Source: LMUY01 sp964244585
GTDB taxonomy: Bacteria; Pseudomonadota; Alphaproteobacteria; Acetobacterales; Acetobacteraceae
Assembly: GCA_964244585.1 (NCBI GenBank)
Contig: CAXTJM010000004.1
Location: forward strand, 62,001 to 126,000
DNA: 64,000 bases
Direction of reading: 5' to 3'
Below the pieces are notes generated by a model, which did not search any database, was not told where the DNA came from, and saw nothing but the letters and a program-made list of their open reading frames with translations. Positions within the stretch are counted from its first letter, which is position 1. Each line of letters begins with the position of its first letter. Shown one piece after another: positions 41,782-49,848 of this stretch. The position numbers were made by a program, and so were the translations under genes.

Positions 41782-43218
41782 TCAAGTGCCGCCGACGGCG
41801 AGACCACTGCCCCGGCTGTCCGTCGCCCAGCCGCATCGATCCTCCGAGCCGGGCAAGTAGCGCAGGCACGCGATGGCGTTTGCTCGTCCCGGCTCGGGAA
41901 CCGGGCTTGCCAGCGGCGGCTGGCCGGCCAGGATGTTGGCGAGACCCGCGGCCAACGCGAGTGGCGCGCCGTCCTGCCCGCTGCCGCCCACGGCAGCGCG
42001 GAAGGCACGCAGGCTCGGGTTCCAGGCCACCGCAGCGGCCAGCAGCGGCGGCGGCACGCTGCCGGGCGATGCCGCCATGACAATGCCGGTGCCGGCGGCG
42101 ATGCGGCCCGTTCCGAACAGGTTGTCCATGGTCAACGCGCACACCACGGCATCGCCATCGCGATCCAGCGTCGCGAAGGTGGTCGAGGCAGGCAAGGAGG
42201 GCAGCGTGCCCGGGCGCACATCCTTGGATGCCAGCAAGGCGGCGGCGTCGACCCCGCCAGCCCGCCAGCGGGCGGCCACCGCGAGCGAGCGGGCCCTGGC
42301 GGCGTCCAGGTTGGCGGGTGCGGCCTGCAGCGCCTGGAGCGCTGCGGCCGCGGCAAGGCCGCCATCCGCGGGCGGCGGCAGGAATGCCACCTGGTCATGC
42401 CCGGCCGGCACCATTATGGGGGCGACCGTCTTTGGCAGGGCGGCGCGCAAGTCGGATGCGGCCAAACCGCCCCCGGCGGCCGAGGCGGCGACCTCAAACC
42501 GGCGGGCAAGCGCCCCCTGGTACAGATCCCCCACCCCGGCGACGCGGAGCTGGGCGAGGGTCGCGCCCAGATCGGGCTGCACCAGGTTGGAGCCCTCGGC
42601 GAGCACGACGCCACCCGGCGCGAACACGGCGCGGGCATCCGGATCGGCCAGCAGCGGCCCGGCCACGAGCTGCAAATCCCGCACGAAGGCACGGGACGCC
42701 GGGGTGCCGAACCGCGCGAGCTGCTCGGCCGGGGCGACAAGGGTCTCGAACGGGCGGCGGCCGTAGCGTGCGTGGAGTGCGAACAGGCCGCGCGGCAGCA
42801 TGGGCACGGCGGCCGGCCGATCCGTCGGCCCCACCGTCCTGGCAGGCGCGATCGGCGTGAACACGATCGCCTCGGGCACCCCCTCGCCCGCGCCGGTCCG
42901 GGCCGGGCTGTAGGCGATGCAGGCCCCGCCGGAGCCAAGGCTGGCGCGCGACGGATAGGTGACGGCCAGGGTGAAGCCGATGGCGACGGCTGCGTCGGCG
43001 GCCGTGCCGCCCAGGACCAGGACTTCGCGCCCTGCCAGCGCCGCGGTCGGCTCGTCCGCCACGACGCCGCCCACGAAGCCGCTGATGCGCTTGGGCTCGG
43101 AGCCTGGGCCGCTCACTCCGCCGCCGATGAAGGTCTGCTTCACGTCGTTCAGGGTCGAACAGGCAGCCAGGGTGCCGCACAGAGCCAGCATCAGTGCGCG
43201 CGTCCGTCTCAGGGCCAT
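41782..43218 (-). CDS. Gamma-glutamyltransferase-like lipoprotein
   Basis: Encodes 478 residues from ATG 43218. A lipoprotein signal ends LAAC with the lipid Cys at residue 20. The large-subunit pattern of gamma-glutamyltranspeptidases is clear: GGVVADEPTAA, LGGTAADAAVAIGFTLAVTYPSRASLGSGG near 70-97 and RGLFALHARYGRRPFETLVAPAEQL near 143. The autoprocessing/nucleophile Thr pair is in PASTTFATLDRDGDAV (346-347), followed by NLFGTGRIAAGTGIVM. The part after the Thr is only about 130 residues, whereas classical small subunits have about 190, so the C-terminus is shortened. It may cleave gamma-glutamyl amides such as glutathione at the envelope. Divergent from the DsbA-like gene. Confidence 0.8.
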   Translation of the reverse strand: MALRRTRALMLALCGTLAACSTLNDVKQTFIGGGVSGPGSEPKRISGFVGGVVADEPTAALAGREVLVLGGTAADAAVAIGFTLAVTYPSRASLGSGGACIAYSPARTGAGEGVPEAIVFTPIAPARTVGPTDRPAAVPMLPRGLFALHARYGRRPFETLVAPAEQLARFGTPASRAFVRDLQLVAGPLLADPDARAVFAPGGVVLAEGSNLVQPDLGATLAQLRVAGVGDLYQGALARRFEVAASAAGGGLAASDLRAALPKTVAPIMVPAGHDQVAFLPPPADGGLAAAAALQALQAAPANLDAARARSLAVAARWRAGGVDAAALLASKDVRPGTLPSLPASTTFATLDRDGDAVVCALTMDNLFGTGRIAAGTGIVMAASPGSVPPPLLAAAVAWNPSLRAFRAAVGGSGQDGAPLALAAGLANILAGQPPLASPVPEPGRANAIACLRYLPGSEDRCGWATDSRGSGLAVGGT

Positions 43219-43344
43219 CGGGGTATGGGATCCTTCGTCAGCCAGTATTGGTTCGGCCGAGCCCGTGCCATAACCGGCTTCGCGATCAGCAGCAAATGTT
43301 GTCCCGCCGACAGATGGCGGCCCGGCGGAAACAAGGAAATCCTC

Positions 43345-44079
43345 ATGCTCAGGCGGTTCGGCTTGGTGGGTGCTTCGATACTGGGATGGCTTGGCGGCCC
43401 CGTGGACGCTGCGGTGCTGACGCCGGAGCAACGGGCCGAAATCGTGCAGGTCATGCGGCAGGCCTTGCACGACGATCCCAGCATCCTGCGCGATGCGCTG
43501 AGCGCGATGCAAGCCGATGATTCGGCGCGGCAGGACGCGGCAACGGCCGCGGCCATCGCGGCGGAGCACACCGCCCTGGTGGCGAACCCGGCCGATGCGG
43601 TGGCTGGGAACCCGGCCGGGACCGTCACGGTGGTCGAGTTCTACGACCCGCGCTGTCCGTATTGCCGCCAGATGCTGCCGGTGATGGCGGCGCTGCTACG
43701 GGCCGATCCCCAGGTGCGTCTGGTGTTCAAGGACATCCCGATCCTCGGACCGGCCTCGGTGCTGGAATCGCGCGCCTTGCTGGCAGCGCAGCGCCAAGGG
43801 GGATACCTGCCGCTCCAGCAAGCAATCATGCAGAACCCGGCTACCCCCGACGCGGCTTCGCTGCGGGCGGAGGCGGAGCGGCAGGGGCTGGACGGCGCCC
43901 GGTTCGAACGGGACATGGCCGACCCTGCCATCCAGGCGCGGTTGGACGACAACCTGCACCTGGCGGCGGCGCTGCACGTCGAGGGGACGCCGGCGCTGGT
44001 GGTGGGGGACAGGATGCTGCCGGGCGCGGTCGAGCTGGCGGAACTGCAACAAGCGGTGGCAGCCGCGCGGCTGCGGTAG
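43345..44079 (+). CDS. DsbA family thiol-disulfide oxidoreductase
   Basis: Encodes 244 residues from ATG 43345 with AAGGA upstream. A signal sequence (about 1-22) precedes an N-terminal helical extension (PEQRAEIVQVMRQALHDDP), as in Com1/DsbA-like proteins of alphaproteobacteria. The thioredoxin fold follows, with the redox pair Cys104/Cys107 in DPRCPYCRQM and the cis-Pro loop VEGTPALVV near 215. It forms or rearranges disulfides in the periplasm. The four-Cys exported protein and the lipoprotein nearby on the other strand are possible clients, which is only a suggestion. Confidence 0.9.
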   Translation: MLRRFGLVGASILGWLGGPVDAAVLTPEQRAEIVQVMRQALHDDPSILRDALSAMQADDSARQDAATAAAIAAEHTALVANPADAVAGNPAGTVTVVEFYDPRCPYCRQMLPVMAALLRADPQVRLVFKDIPILGPASVLESRALLAAQRQGGYLPLQQAIMQNPATPDAASLRAEAERQGLDGARFERDMADPAIQARLDDNLHLAAALHVEGTPALVVGDRMLPGAVELAELQQAVAAARLR

Positions 44080-44145
44080 CCGCGTTTGCCCTCCGGCGCC
44101 GGGCCGGTATGGTCCCGCCGAACTGCCCGACCCGGAGAACAGACC

Positions 44146-45726
44146 ATGCTGACCCGCCGCACCCTGCTCGGTTCCGCCGCAGCCACGCCGCTGATCTGGA
44201 ACACGGCCTTTGCCGAGACGCCGCGCGACGTGGCGGTGATGGCGATGCAGATCGACGACATCATCAGCCTGGACCCGGGCGAAAGCTTCGAGTTCTCGGG
44301 CAACGAGATCGGGTCCAACTGCTACGAGAAGCTGGTGGAGCCCGACCCCGCCGACCCGACCAAGATCGTGGGGGTGCTGGCGAACAACTGGGAGGTGGCG
44401 GGCGACGGGCTGACCTACACCTTCTTCCTGAAGCAGGACCGCAAGTTCGCCTCCGGGGCGTTGGTCACGGCGGATGACGTGGCCTGGTCGTTGCAACGGG
44501 CCGCAATCATGAACAAGGCGCCCGGCTTTATCCTGGGCCAGTTCGGCTTCAACAAGGATACCGCCGCGACCCACATCAAGGCGACGGACGACCACACGCT
44601 GGTGATGAAGCTGGCCGAGCCGCTGTCGCCGACCTTCCTGCTGTACTGCCTGTCGGCGAATGTCGGCGGCGTGGTGGAGAAGAAGCTGGCGCTGAGCCAT
44701 GCCGTGGGGGACGATTTCGGCAATGGGTGGCTGAAGGGTGCGTCGGCCGGGTCGAACGCCTGGGCGGTACGGTCCTGGAAGGCAAGCGACAGCGTCGTGC
44801 TGGATGCCACGCCCGGCGGGGCCACGAAGCTGAAGCGCATGGTCATCCGCCACGTGGTCGAACCCGCGACGCAGCTCCTGCTGCTGCAGAAGGGCGACGT
44901 GGACATCGCCCGCAACTTCAATCCGGAGCAGATCCGTGCGGTGGCGGGCAAGCCGGATTTCACGCTGGTGTCCAAGAGCCTGGGATCGCTGAACTACATC
45001 GCGATGAACCAGGGCATGCCGGAGCTGGCGCATCCGGACGTGGCACAGGCGGTGAAATGGGCGATCGACTACGACGCGATCGAGAAGAACATCACGCCGG
45101 ACATCTACAAGACGCACCAGGCCTTCCTGCCCGAGGGCTTTCCCGGCGCGCTCGACGAAAACCCGTTCCATAAGGATGTGGACAAGGCCAAGGGCCTGAT
45201 GAAGCAGGCCGGCATGGAGAAGGGGTTCACCGTGACGCTGGACCACCAGTCCGCCGCGCCGTTCAGCGACGTGGCGCAGGCCGTGCAAGCGGATCTGGCG
45301 GCGATCGGCATCCAGGTGCAGCTGCTGGCCGGCGAATTCCGCCAGGTCATCACCAAGACGCGCGCCCGGCAGCACCAGATGGCGATGCTGCGATGGGGCA
45401 GCGACTATTTCGACCCGCATTCCAACGCGCAGACCTTCTGCATGAACGAAGACAATGGCGACGCGGCCACCAACCGGACCGTCGCCTGGCGCTCCAAATG
45501 GCAGGACAAGGACCTGACCGGCCGCGCCCAGGACGCGGTGAAGGAGACCGACGCGGACAAGCGGGTGGCGGAGTACCAGCAGCTCGAGAAGGATTTCATG
45601 CAGCGCGCGCCGTTCGTCATCTTCCAGCAGCAGGTGGGGGTGGCGGCGATGCGCAAGGCGGTGGCGGGCTTCGAGCTGGGGACGCTGTCGGACGGGACGC
45701 GCTACACCAGCCTCAGCAAGGGTTGA
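44146..45726 (+). CDS. ABC transporter solute-binding protein, peptide family
   Basis: Encodes 526 residues from ATG 44146, 66 bases after the DsbA-like gene. A Tat-type leader (MLTRRTLLGSAAATP, cleavage near AFA-ET) precedes an SBP_bac_5 fold: IISLDPGESFEFSGNEIGSN, then YTFFLKQDRKFASGALVTADDVAWSL near 95-122, the family signature, and a late MLRWGSDYFDPHSNAQTF. It binds a peptide or similar ligand in the periplasm. The permease gene starts within its stop codon (TTGA), so they are coupled. No ATPase gene is present in the window for this system. Confidence 0.9.
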   Translation: MLTRRTLLGSAAATPLIWNTAFAETPRDVAVMAMQIDDIISLDPGESFEFSGNEIGSNCYEKLVEPDPADPTKIVGVLANNWEVAGDGLTYTFFLKQDRKFASGALVTADDVAWSLQRAAIMNKAPGFILGQFGFNKDTAATHIKATDDHTLVMKLAEPLSPTFLLYCLSANVGGVVEKKLALSHAVGDDFGNGWLKGASAGSNAWAVRSWKASDSVVLDATPGGATKLKRMVIRHVVEPATQLLLLQKGDVDIARNFNPEQIRAVAGKPDFTLVSKSLGSLNYIAMNQGMPELAHPDVAQAVKWAIDYDAIEKNITPDIYKTHQAFLPEGFPGALDENPFHKDVDKAKGLMKQAGMEKGFTVTLDHQSAAPFSDVAQAVQADLAAIGIQVQLLAGEFRQVITKTRARQHQMAMLRWGSDYFDPHSNAQTFCMNEDNGDAATNRTVAWRSKWQDKDLTGRAQDAVKETDADKRVAEYQQLEKDFMQRAPFVIFQQQVGVAAMRKAVAGFELGTLSDGTRYTSLSKG

Positions 45727-46733
45727 GACGCCTCCGCAGCCTGGCAGCCATGCTGGGCAGCGTGCTGGTCACGCTGTTCGGGCTGACGCTGGTCACCTTC
45801 CTGATCGGCCGGGTGGTGCCGATCGACCCGGTGCTCGCGGTCGTGGGCGACCGGGCGCCGCAATCCGTGGTGGAGCAGACGCGGCACGCGATGGGGCTGG
45901 ACCTGCCGCTGCCGGTCCAGTTCGCGCGCTATCTCGGCGGCCTGCTGCATGGTGATCTCGGCCGCTCCGTGATGACGTCCCACCCGGTGACGGAGGACGT
46001 CGCGACGTTCTTCCCGGCCACGATGGAGCTGGCGACGGTGGCGATCGTGCTGGCGGCCGGGCTGGGCATCCCGCTCGGCGTGCTGGCCGCGGTGCGGCGG
46101 GGAAGCTGGGCGGACCAGGCGATCCGGGTCGGCACGCTATGTGGCTGGTCGGTGCCGGTGTTCGTGCTGGCGCTGCTGGCGCTGCTGGTGTTCTACGCCA
46201 GGCTCGGCTGGGCGCCGGGGCCGGGACGCCAGGACGTGGTCTACCAGGACATGGTGCCGCCGGTGACCGGGCTGCTGACGCTGGATGCGCTGCTGGCGGG
46301 GGATCGGGACAGTTTTCGCGATGCAGTCGGGCATCTGGTGCTGCCCGCACTCGTGCTGGCGGTGACGAACTTGGCGACCATCGCGCGGATGACGCGGGCG
46401 TTCATGCTGGACGCGCTCGGCAGCGAATACATCGTGACGGCGCGGGCGAAAGGGTTGTCGGGCGCGCGGGTGGTTTGGCGGCACGCCTTCGCCAATATCG
46501 GCGTGAGGCTGGTGACGGTGCTGGCGCTGACCTATGCGGGCCTGCTGGAGGGGGCGGTGCTGACCGAGACGGTGTTTTCCTGGCCGGGCATCGGGCAGTA
46601 TCTGACGGGATCGCTGCTGAACGCGGACATGAATGCGGTGCTGGGTGCGACGCTGGTGATCGGGTTGACGTATGTGGGGCTGAACCTACTGGCGGACCTC
46701 GCCTACCGCGCGCTTGATCCAAGGGTGCGATGA
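45723..46733 (+). CDS. ABC transporter permease, DppB/OppB type
   Basis: Encodes 336 residues if started at the TTG overlapping the upstream stop; ATG 45750 would give 327. Six membrane segments are predicted. The OppB hallmarks are IGRVVPIDPVLAVVGDRAP near 27, HAMGLDLPLPVQFARYL near 55 and the EAA loop TARAKGLSGARVVWRHAFAN near 240 that contacts the ATPase. The usual second permease (DppC type) and the two ATPases that follow in dpp/opp operons are missing; hslV comes next. Either the partners lie elsewhere or this is a relic of a truncated operon. Confidence 0.9.
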   Translation: MRRLRSLAAMLGSVLVTLFGLTLVTFLIGRVVPIDPVLAVVGDRAPQSVVEQTRHAMGLDLPLPVQFARYLGGLLHGDLGRSVMTSHPVTEDVATFFPATMELATVAIVLAAGLGIPLGVLAAVRRGSWADQAIRVGTLCGWSVPVFVLALLALLVFYARLGWAPGPGRQDVVYQDMVPPVTGLLTLDALLAGDRDSFRDAVGHLVLPALVLAVTNLATIARMTRAFMLDALGSEYIVTARAKGLSGARVVWRHAFANIGVRLVTVLALTYAGLLEGAVLTETVFSWPGIGQYLTGSLLNADMNAVLGATLVIGLTYVGLNLLADLAYRALDPRVR

Positions 46734-46843
46734 CTGACGCGTGGGCGTTCAAGGCTGAAGAATCGTTGACCAGCTGGACTCCTCAGCACGACCGCAGGCT
46801 GGCCAACTTGGAAAACGGACATCGCCGCGCCATTTGGCTCTCC

Positions 46844-47404
46844 ATGCAGAACAACACTCCCTATGACCCGGTCGGCTGGCACGGCACCACGATTCTGTGC
46901 GTGCGACGGGATGGGCACGTGGCGATGGCCGGGGATGGCCAGGTCACGCTTGGACAGACCGTCATCAAGGGCAACGCCCGCAAGGTCCGCCGCATCGGTG
47001 CGGGCGACAAAGTGCTGGCGGGGTTCGCCGGCGCAACGGCGGACGCGTTCACCCTGCTGGAACGGCTGGAGGCGAAGCTGGAGCGGTTTCCCAACCAGCT
47101 CGAACGTGCCTGCGTCGAGTTGGCGAAGGATTGGCGGACGGACCGCTACCTGCGCCGGTTGGAGGCCATGATGGCCGTGGCGGACGAAACCCACTCCTAC
47201 ACGCTGACGGGCAATGGCGACGTGCTGGAGCCGGAGGACGGCGTGATCGCCATCGGCTCCGGCGGCAACTACGCGCTGTCGGCGGCGCGGGCGCTGCTGG
47301 AGATCGACGGGCTGTCCGCCGAGGAGATTGCCCGGCGCGCCATGCGCATCGCCGGGGATATCTGCGTCTACACCAACGCCAAAATCATCATCGAGACCCT
47401 GTAG
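46844..47404 (+). CDS. hslV: ATP-dependent protease subunit HslV (ClpQ)
   Basis: Encodes 186 residues from ATG 46844 (MQNNTPYDPVGWHGTTILCVRRDG). The catalytic Thr follows Gly14, so the first 14 residues are a propeptide removed on maturation, as in other alphaproteobacterial HslV. The body (GDGQVTLGQTVIKGNARKVRRI, GFAGATADAFTLLERLE, IGSGGNYALSAARAL) is standard, ending TNAKIIIETL. It forms the proteolytic chamber capped by HslU, encoded 2 bases downstream. The frame is open further upstream to 46730, but that part is not conserved-looking. The RBS is weak. Confidence 0.95.
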   Translation: MQNNTPYDPVGWHGTTILCVRRDGHVAMAGDGQVTLGQTVIKGNARKVRRIGAGDKVLAGFAGATADAFTLLERLEAKLERFPNQLERACVELAKDWRTDRYLRRLEAMMAVADETHSYTLTGNGDVLEPEDGVIAIGSGGNYALSAARALLEIDGLSAEEIARRAMRIAGDICVYTNAKIIIETL

Positions 47405-47406
47405 CC

Positions 47407-48729
47407 ATGGACGTTCCAACCTATTCGCCACGCGAGATCGTCTCCGAACTCGACCGGTTCATCGTCGGCCAGAACGACGCCAAGCGCGCCGTGGCAATCG
47501 CGCTGCGCAACCGCTGGCGGCGCCAGCAGCTCCCGGAGGAGATGCGGGAGGAGGTGGTGCCGAAGAACATTCTCATGATCGGGCCAACCGGGTGCGGCAA
47601 GACGGAAATCGCGCGCCGGCTGGCCAAGCTGGCGCAGGCGCCATTCCTGAAGGTGGAGGCGACCAAGTTCACCGAGGTCGGCTATGTCGGGCGCGACGTG
47701 GAGAGCATCGTGCGCGACCTGGTGGAGGTGAGCCTGACCATGCTGCGCGAGGCCAGCCGCAAGGACGTGCAGGCCAAGGCGGAGTTGCAGGCCGAGGACC
47801 GGCTGGTGACGGCCCTGGTGGGCGAGGGCGCCGGCGGGGACACGCGCTCCAAGTTCCGCCGCATGCTGCGCGACGGGGAGCTGGAGGAGAAGGAGGTGGA
47901 GGTGCAGGTGGCCGATAGCGGCGCGTCGCCGATCGGCCAGATGGACATCCCGGGCATGCCGCCGGGCCAGATGATCAACCTAAGCGAGATGATGAAGGGC
48001 ATGATGGGCGGACGGGCGCAGAAGATGCGGCGCATGACGGTGGCCGCCGCGCGGGCCGCGCTGACGCGGGACGAAGCCGACCATCTGCTGGACACCGAGC
48101 AGGTCACCAAGGACGCGGTCGACCATGCCGAGCAGAACGGCATCGTCTTCCTGGACGAGATCGACAAGGTGTGCGCGCGGTCCAGCGAAGGCGGGTTCCG
48201 GGGGGGTGACGTGTCCCGCGAGGGTGTGCAGCGCGACCTGCTGCCGTTGATCGAGGGAACGACGGTGTCGACCAAGTATGGCCCGGTCAAGACGGACCAC
48301 ATCCTGTTCATCGCGTCCGGAGCGTTCCATCTGGCCAAGCCGTCCGACCTGCTGCCGGAATTGCAGGGGCGGCTGCCGATCCGGGTCGAGTTGGCGCCGC
48401 TGTCACGCGCCGATCTGCGGCAGATCCTGGTGGAGCCGGAGCACAGCCTGCTGAAGCAGTACGGCGCCCTGATGCAGACGGAAGGGGTGTCGCTGAGCTT
48501 CGGCGAGGATGCGATCGACGCGCTGGCGGACCTGGCCGCGGACATCAACGACCGGGTGGAGAACATCGGCGCCCGGCGGCTGGCAACGGTGCTGGAGAAG
48601 CTGTTGGAAGAGGTGAGCTTCACCGCGAGCGACCGAGGCGGCGAAAGCGTGGCGGTGGACGCCGCCTATGTGAACGAACGCGTGGCGCCGCTGGCAGCCC
48701 GAGGAGATTTGAGCCGGTTCATCCTCTAG
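47407..48729 (+). CDS. hslU: ATP-dependent protease ATPase subunit HslU (ClpY)
   Basis: Encodes 440 residues from ATG 47407, 2 bases after hslV. It starts PTYSPREIVSELDRFIVGQNDAKRAVAIALRNRWRRQQL, the HslU N-domain. Walker A is GPTGCGKTE near 57, the I-domain spans about 110-230, Walker B is IVFLDEIDKV near 250, and GVQRDLLPLIEGTTV and the sensor-2 region GARRLATVLEKLLEE follow; the C-terminal DLSRFIL docks into HslV. It unfolds substrates for HslV. The protein is complete and of family length. Confidence 0.97.
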   Translation: MDVPTYSPREIVSELDRFIVGQNDAKRAVAIALRNRWRRQQLPEEMREEVVPKNILMIGPTGCGKTEIARRLAKLAQAPFLKVEATKFTEVGYVGRDVESIVRDLVEVSLTMLREASRKDVQAKAELQAEDRLVTALVGEGAGGDTRSKFRRMLRDGELEEKEVEVQVADSGASPIGQMDIPGMPPGQMINLSEMMKGMMGGRAQKMRRMTVAAARAALTRDEADHLLDTEQVTKDAVDHAEQNGIVFLDEIDKVCARSSEGGFRGGDVSREGVQRDLLPLIEGTTVSTKYGPVKTDHILFIASGAFHLAKPSDLLPELQGRLPIRVELAPLSRADLRQILVEPEHSLLKQYGALMQTEGVSLSFGEDAIDALADLAADINDRVENIGARRLATVLEKLLEEVSFTASDRGGESVAVDAAYVNERVAPLAARGDLSRFIL

Positions 48730-48775
48730 TCGGGGGTGTACTCACCTATGTTGTAACGCAAGGCAGAGGTTTGGC

Positions 48776-48910
48776 ATGGCGGAAATGAAGCTCATCGCAG
48801 TCGGCAACTCGGTGGGAGTGATCCTGCCGCGTGAGCTGTATGAACTCACGGCCTGGGTGCGGGAGCACGCACGGCCGGTTCGCGCTGGGGTACCGTGTCC
48901 CGAAGCTTGA
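48776..48910 (+). pseudogene. Degenerate AbrB/MazE-type antitoxin remnant
   Basis: A 44-codon ORF at 48776 starts MAEMKLIAVGNSVGVILPRELY. The stretch KLIAVGNSVGVILPRE is the swapped-hairpin beta-strand of SpoVT/AbrB-fold antitoxins. The normal continuation of 40-60 residues is missing: after residue 22 the frame turns into unrelated sequence (TAWVREHARPVRAG...) and stops. No toxin gene follows. It lies 46 bases after hslU, and its end overlaps the convergent hypothetical gene by 65 bases. It is best read as the 5' relic of a lost toxin-antitoxin locus. Confidence 0.6.
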
Positions 48911-49307
48911 GCCAGCGCCGCCGCAGGCTTAGCCAGCTCCAGTAGCGGCCTATGGTGACCACCAGGTCCAGGTCGTGCCAGCAGAAGGCGACCTCCTGTG
49001 GCCCATGCCGCTCCGCATAGGCGAGGAAGCCGTGCGGATAGGCGCCCCCCACCAGGACCCGATCACGCTCCCGCAGGTCCGGGCCGATCAAGCACAGGGT
49101 CAGGACTTCCTGGAACGGCGTGTTGTCGCTGACCAGAACGAGCGTGCTGCGGTCCGGCAGTGCGAACTGCGTCTCCACAACCAGGCCCGTGACGGCGACG
49201 ATCGGCCGACCCTTGAACTGCAACATGTTCGGGACGCCCTTGCGGCCTGGCTCGACCGAGAAATCGCCCGCTTGCATCCGGCCCGGGCCGCCCATCAATG
49301 TCTGCAT
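48846..49307 (-). CDS. Hypothetical protein
   Basis: Encodes 153 residues from ATG 49307 (MQTLMGGPGRMQAGDFSVEP). The sequence has a normal globular composition with blocks LQFKGRPIVAVTGLVVETQF, STLVLVSDNTPFQEVLTL, and an aromatic, basic C-terminal helix WSWLSLRRRWLKLRDTV. No signal peptide, membrane span or known motif is recognised. It faces sufE, whose start lies 68 bases away on the other strand, and its 3' end overlaps the degenerate antitoxin fragment. Confidence 0.6.
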   Translation of the reverse strand: MQTLMGGPGRMQAGDFSVEPGRKGVPNMLQFKGRPIVAVTGLVVETQFALPDRSTLVLVSDNTPFQEVLTLCLIGPDLRERDRVLVGGAYPHGFLAYAERHGPQEVAFCWHDLDLVVTIGRYWSWLSLRRRWLKLRDTVPQREPAVRAPAPRP

Positions 49308-49375
49308 GGCGCCATACGCCACCCTTTGCCGGCGAGGGCAAGATTGACGGGCGACGGCCTCGACGTCACATCCGC

Positions 49376-49834
49376 ATGATGACCGATCCTTTCGTCCATC
49401 CTGCCGAGCCAACCGCCGCGGACGCTATCGCGGCCATCGGCGAGGAACTGGCGGTCTTCGACGATTGGATGGACCGCTACCAGTACATCATCGAATTGGG
49501 CCGCACCATGCCGGCCTTTCCGCAAGCCTGGGCCAACGATGCGCACCGGGTGCCCGGCTGCCAGAGCAAGGTGTGGATGGAAGCGGCCAAGGATGGCGCG
49601 GTGCTGTCGCTCGCCGGGGCCTCCGACGCGGCCATCGTGTCCGGCCTGGTGGCCCTGCTGCTGCGCGTCTACTCCGGCCGCACGCCAGCGGAGATCGTCG
49701 CGACGGACCCGGTCTTCCTGCGCGACCTCGGGTTGCTGGAGGCGCTGTCCACCAACCGGGGCAACGGCATCGCGGCCATGGCACGGGCGATCCGGGAAGC
49801 GGCGCAATCGCAACTCGGGGCATCGCCGGCCTGA
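49376..49834 (+). CDS. sufE: SufE family Fe-S cluster assembly protein
   Basis: Encodes 152 residues. The acceptor Cys62 lies in NDAHRVPGCQSKVWMEA, the SufE/CsdE signature. EELAVFDDWMDRYQYIIELGRTMP near 23-46 and the C-terminal SxNRGNGI-type block LSTNRGNGIAAMARAIRE complete the family. SufE takes sulfur from the cysteine desulfurase SufS and passes it to SufB. No other suf genes are close. Two adjacent ATGs (49376 and 49379) could both serve as start. The following MFS gene begins 14 bases after the stop. Confidence 0.93.
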   Translation: MMTDPFVHPAEPTAADAIAAIGEELAVFDDWMDRYQYIIELGRTMPAFPQAWANDAHRVPGCQSKVWMEAAKDGAVLSLAGASDAAIVSGLVALLLRVYSGRTPAEIVATDPVFLRDLGLLEALSTNRGNGIAAMARAIREAAQSQLGASPA

Positions 49835-49848
49835 CCCCCTCCCCCGGG

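Noticed and set aside
41722..43344. Long plus-strand frame upstream of and in frame with the DsbA-like gene
   Set aside because: Gly/Arg-rich, antisense to the gamma-glutamyltransferase-like gene; the signal peptide and RBS place the DsbA start at 43345.
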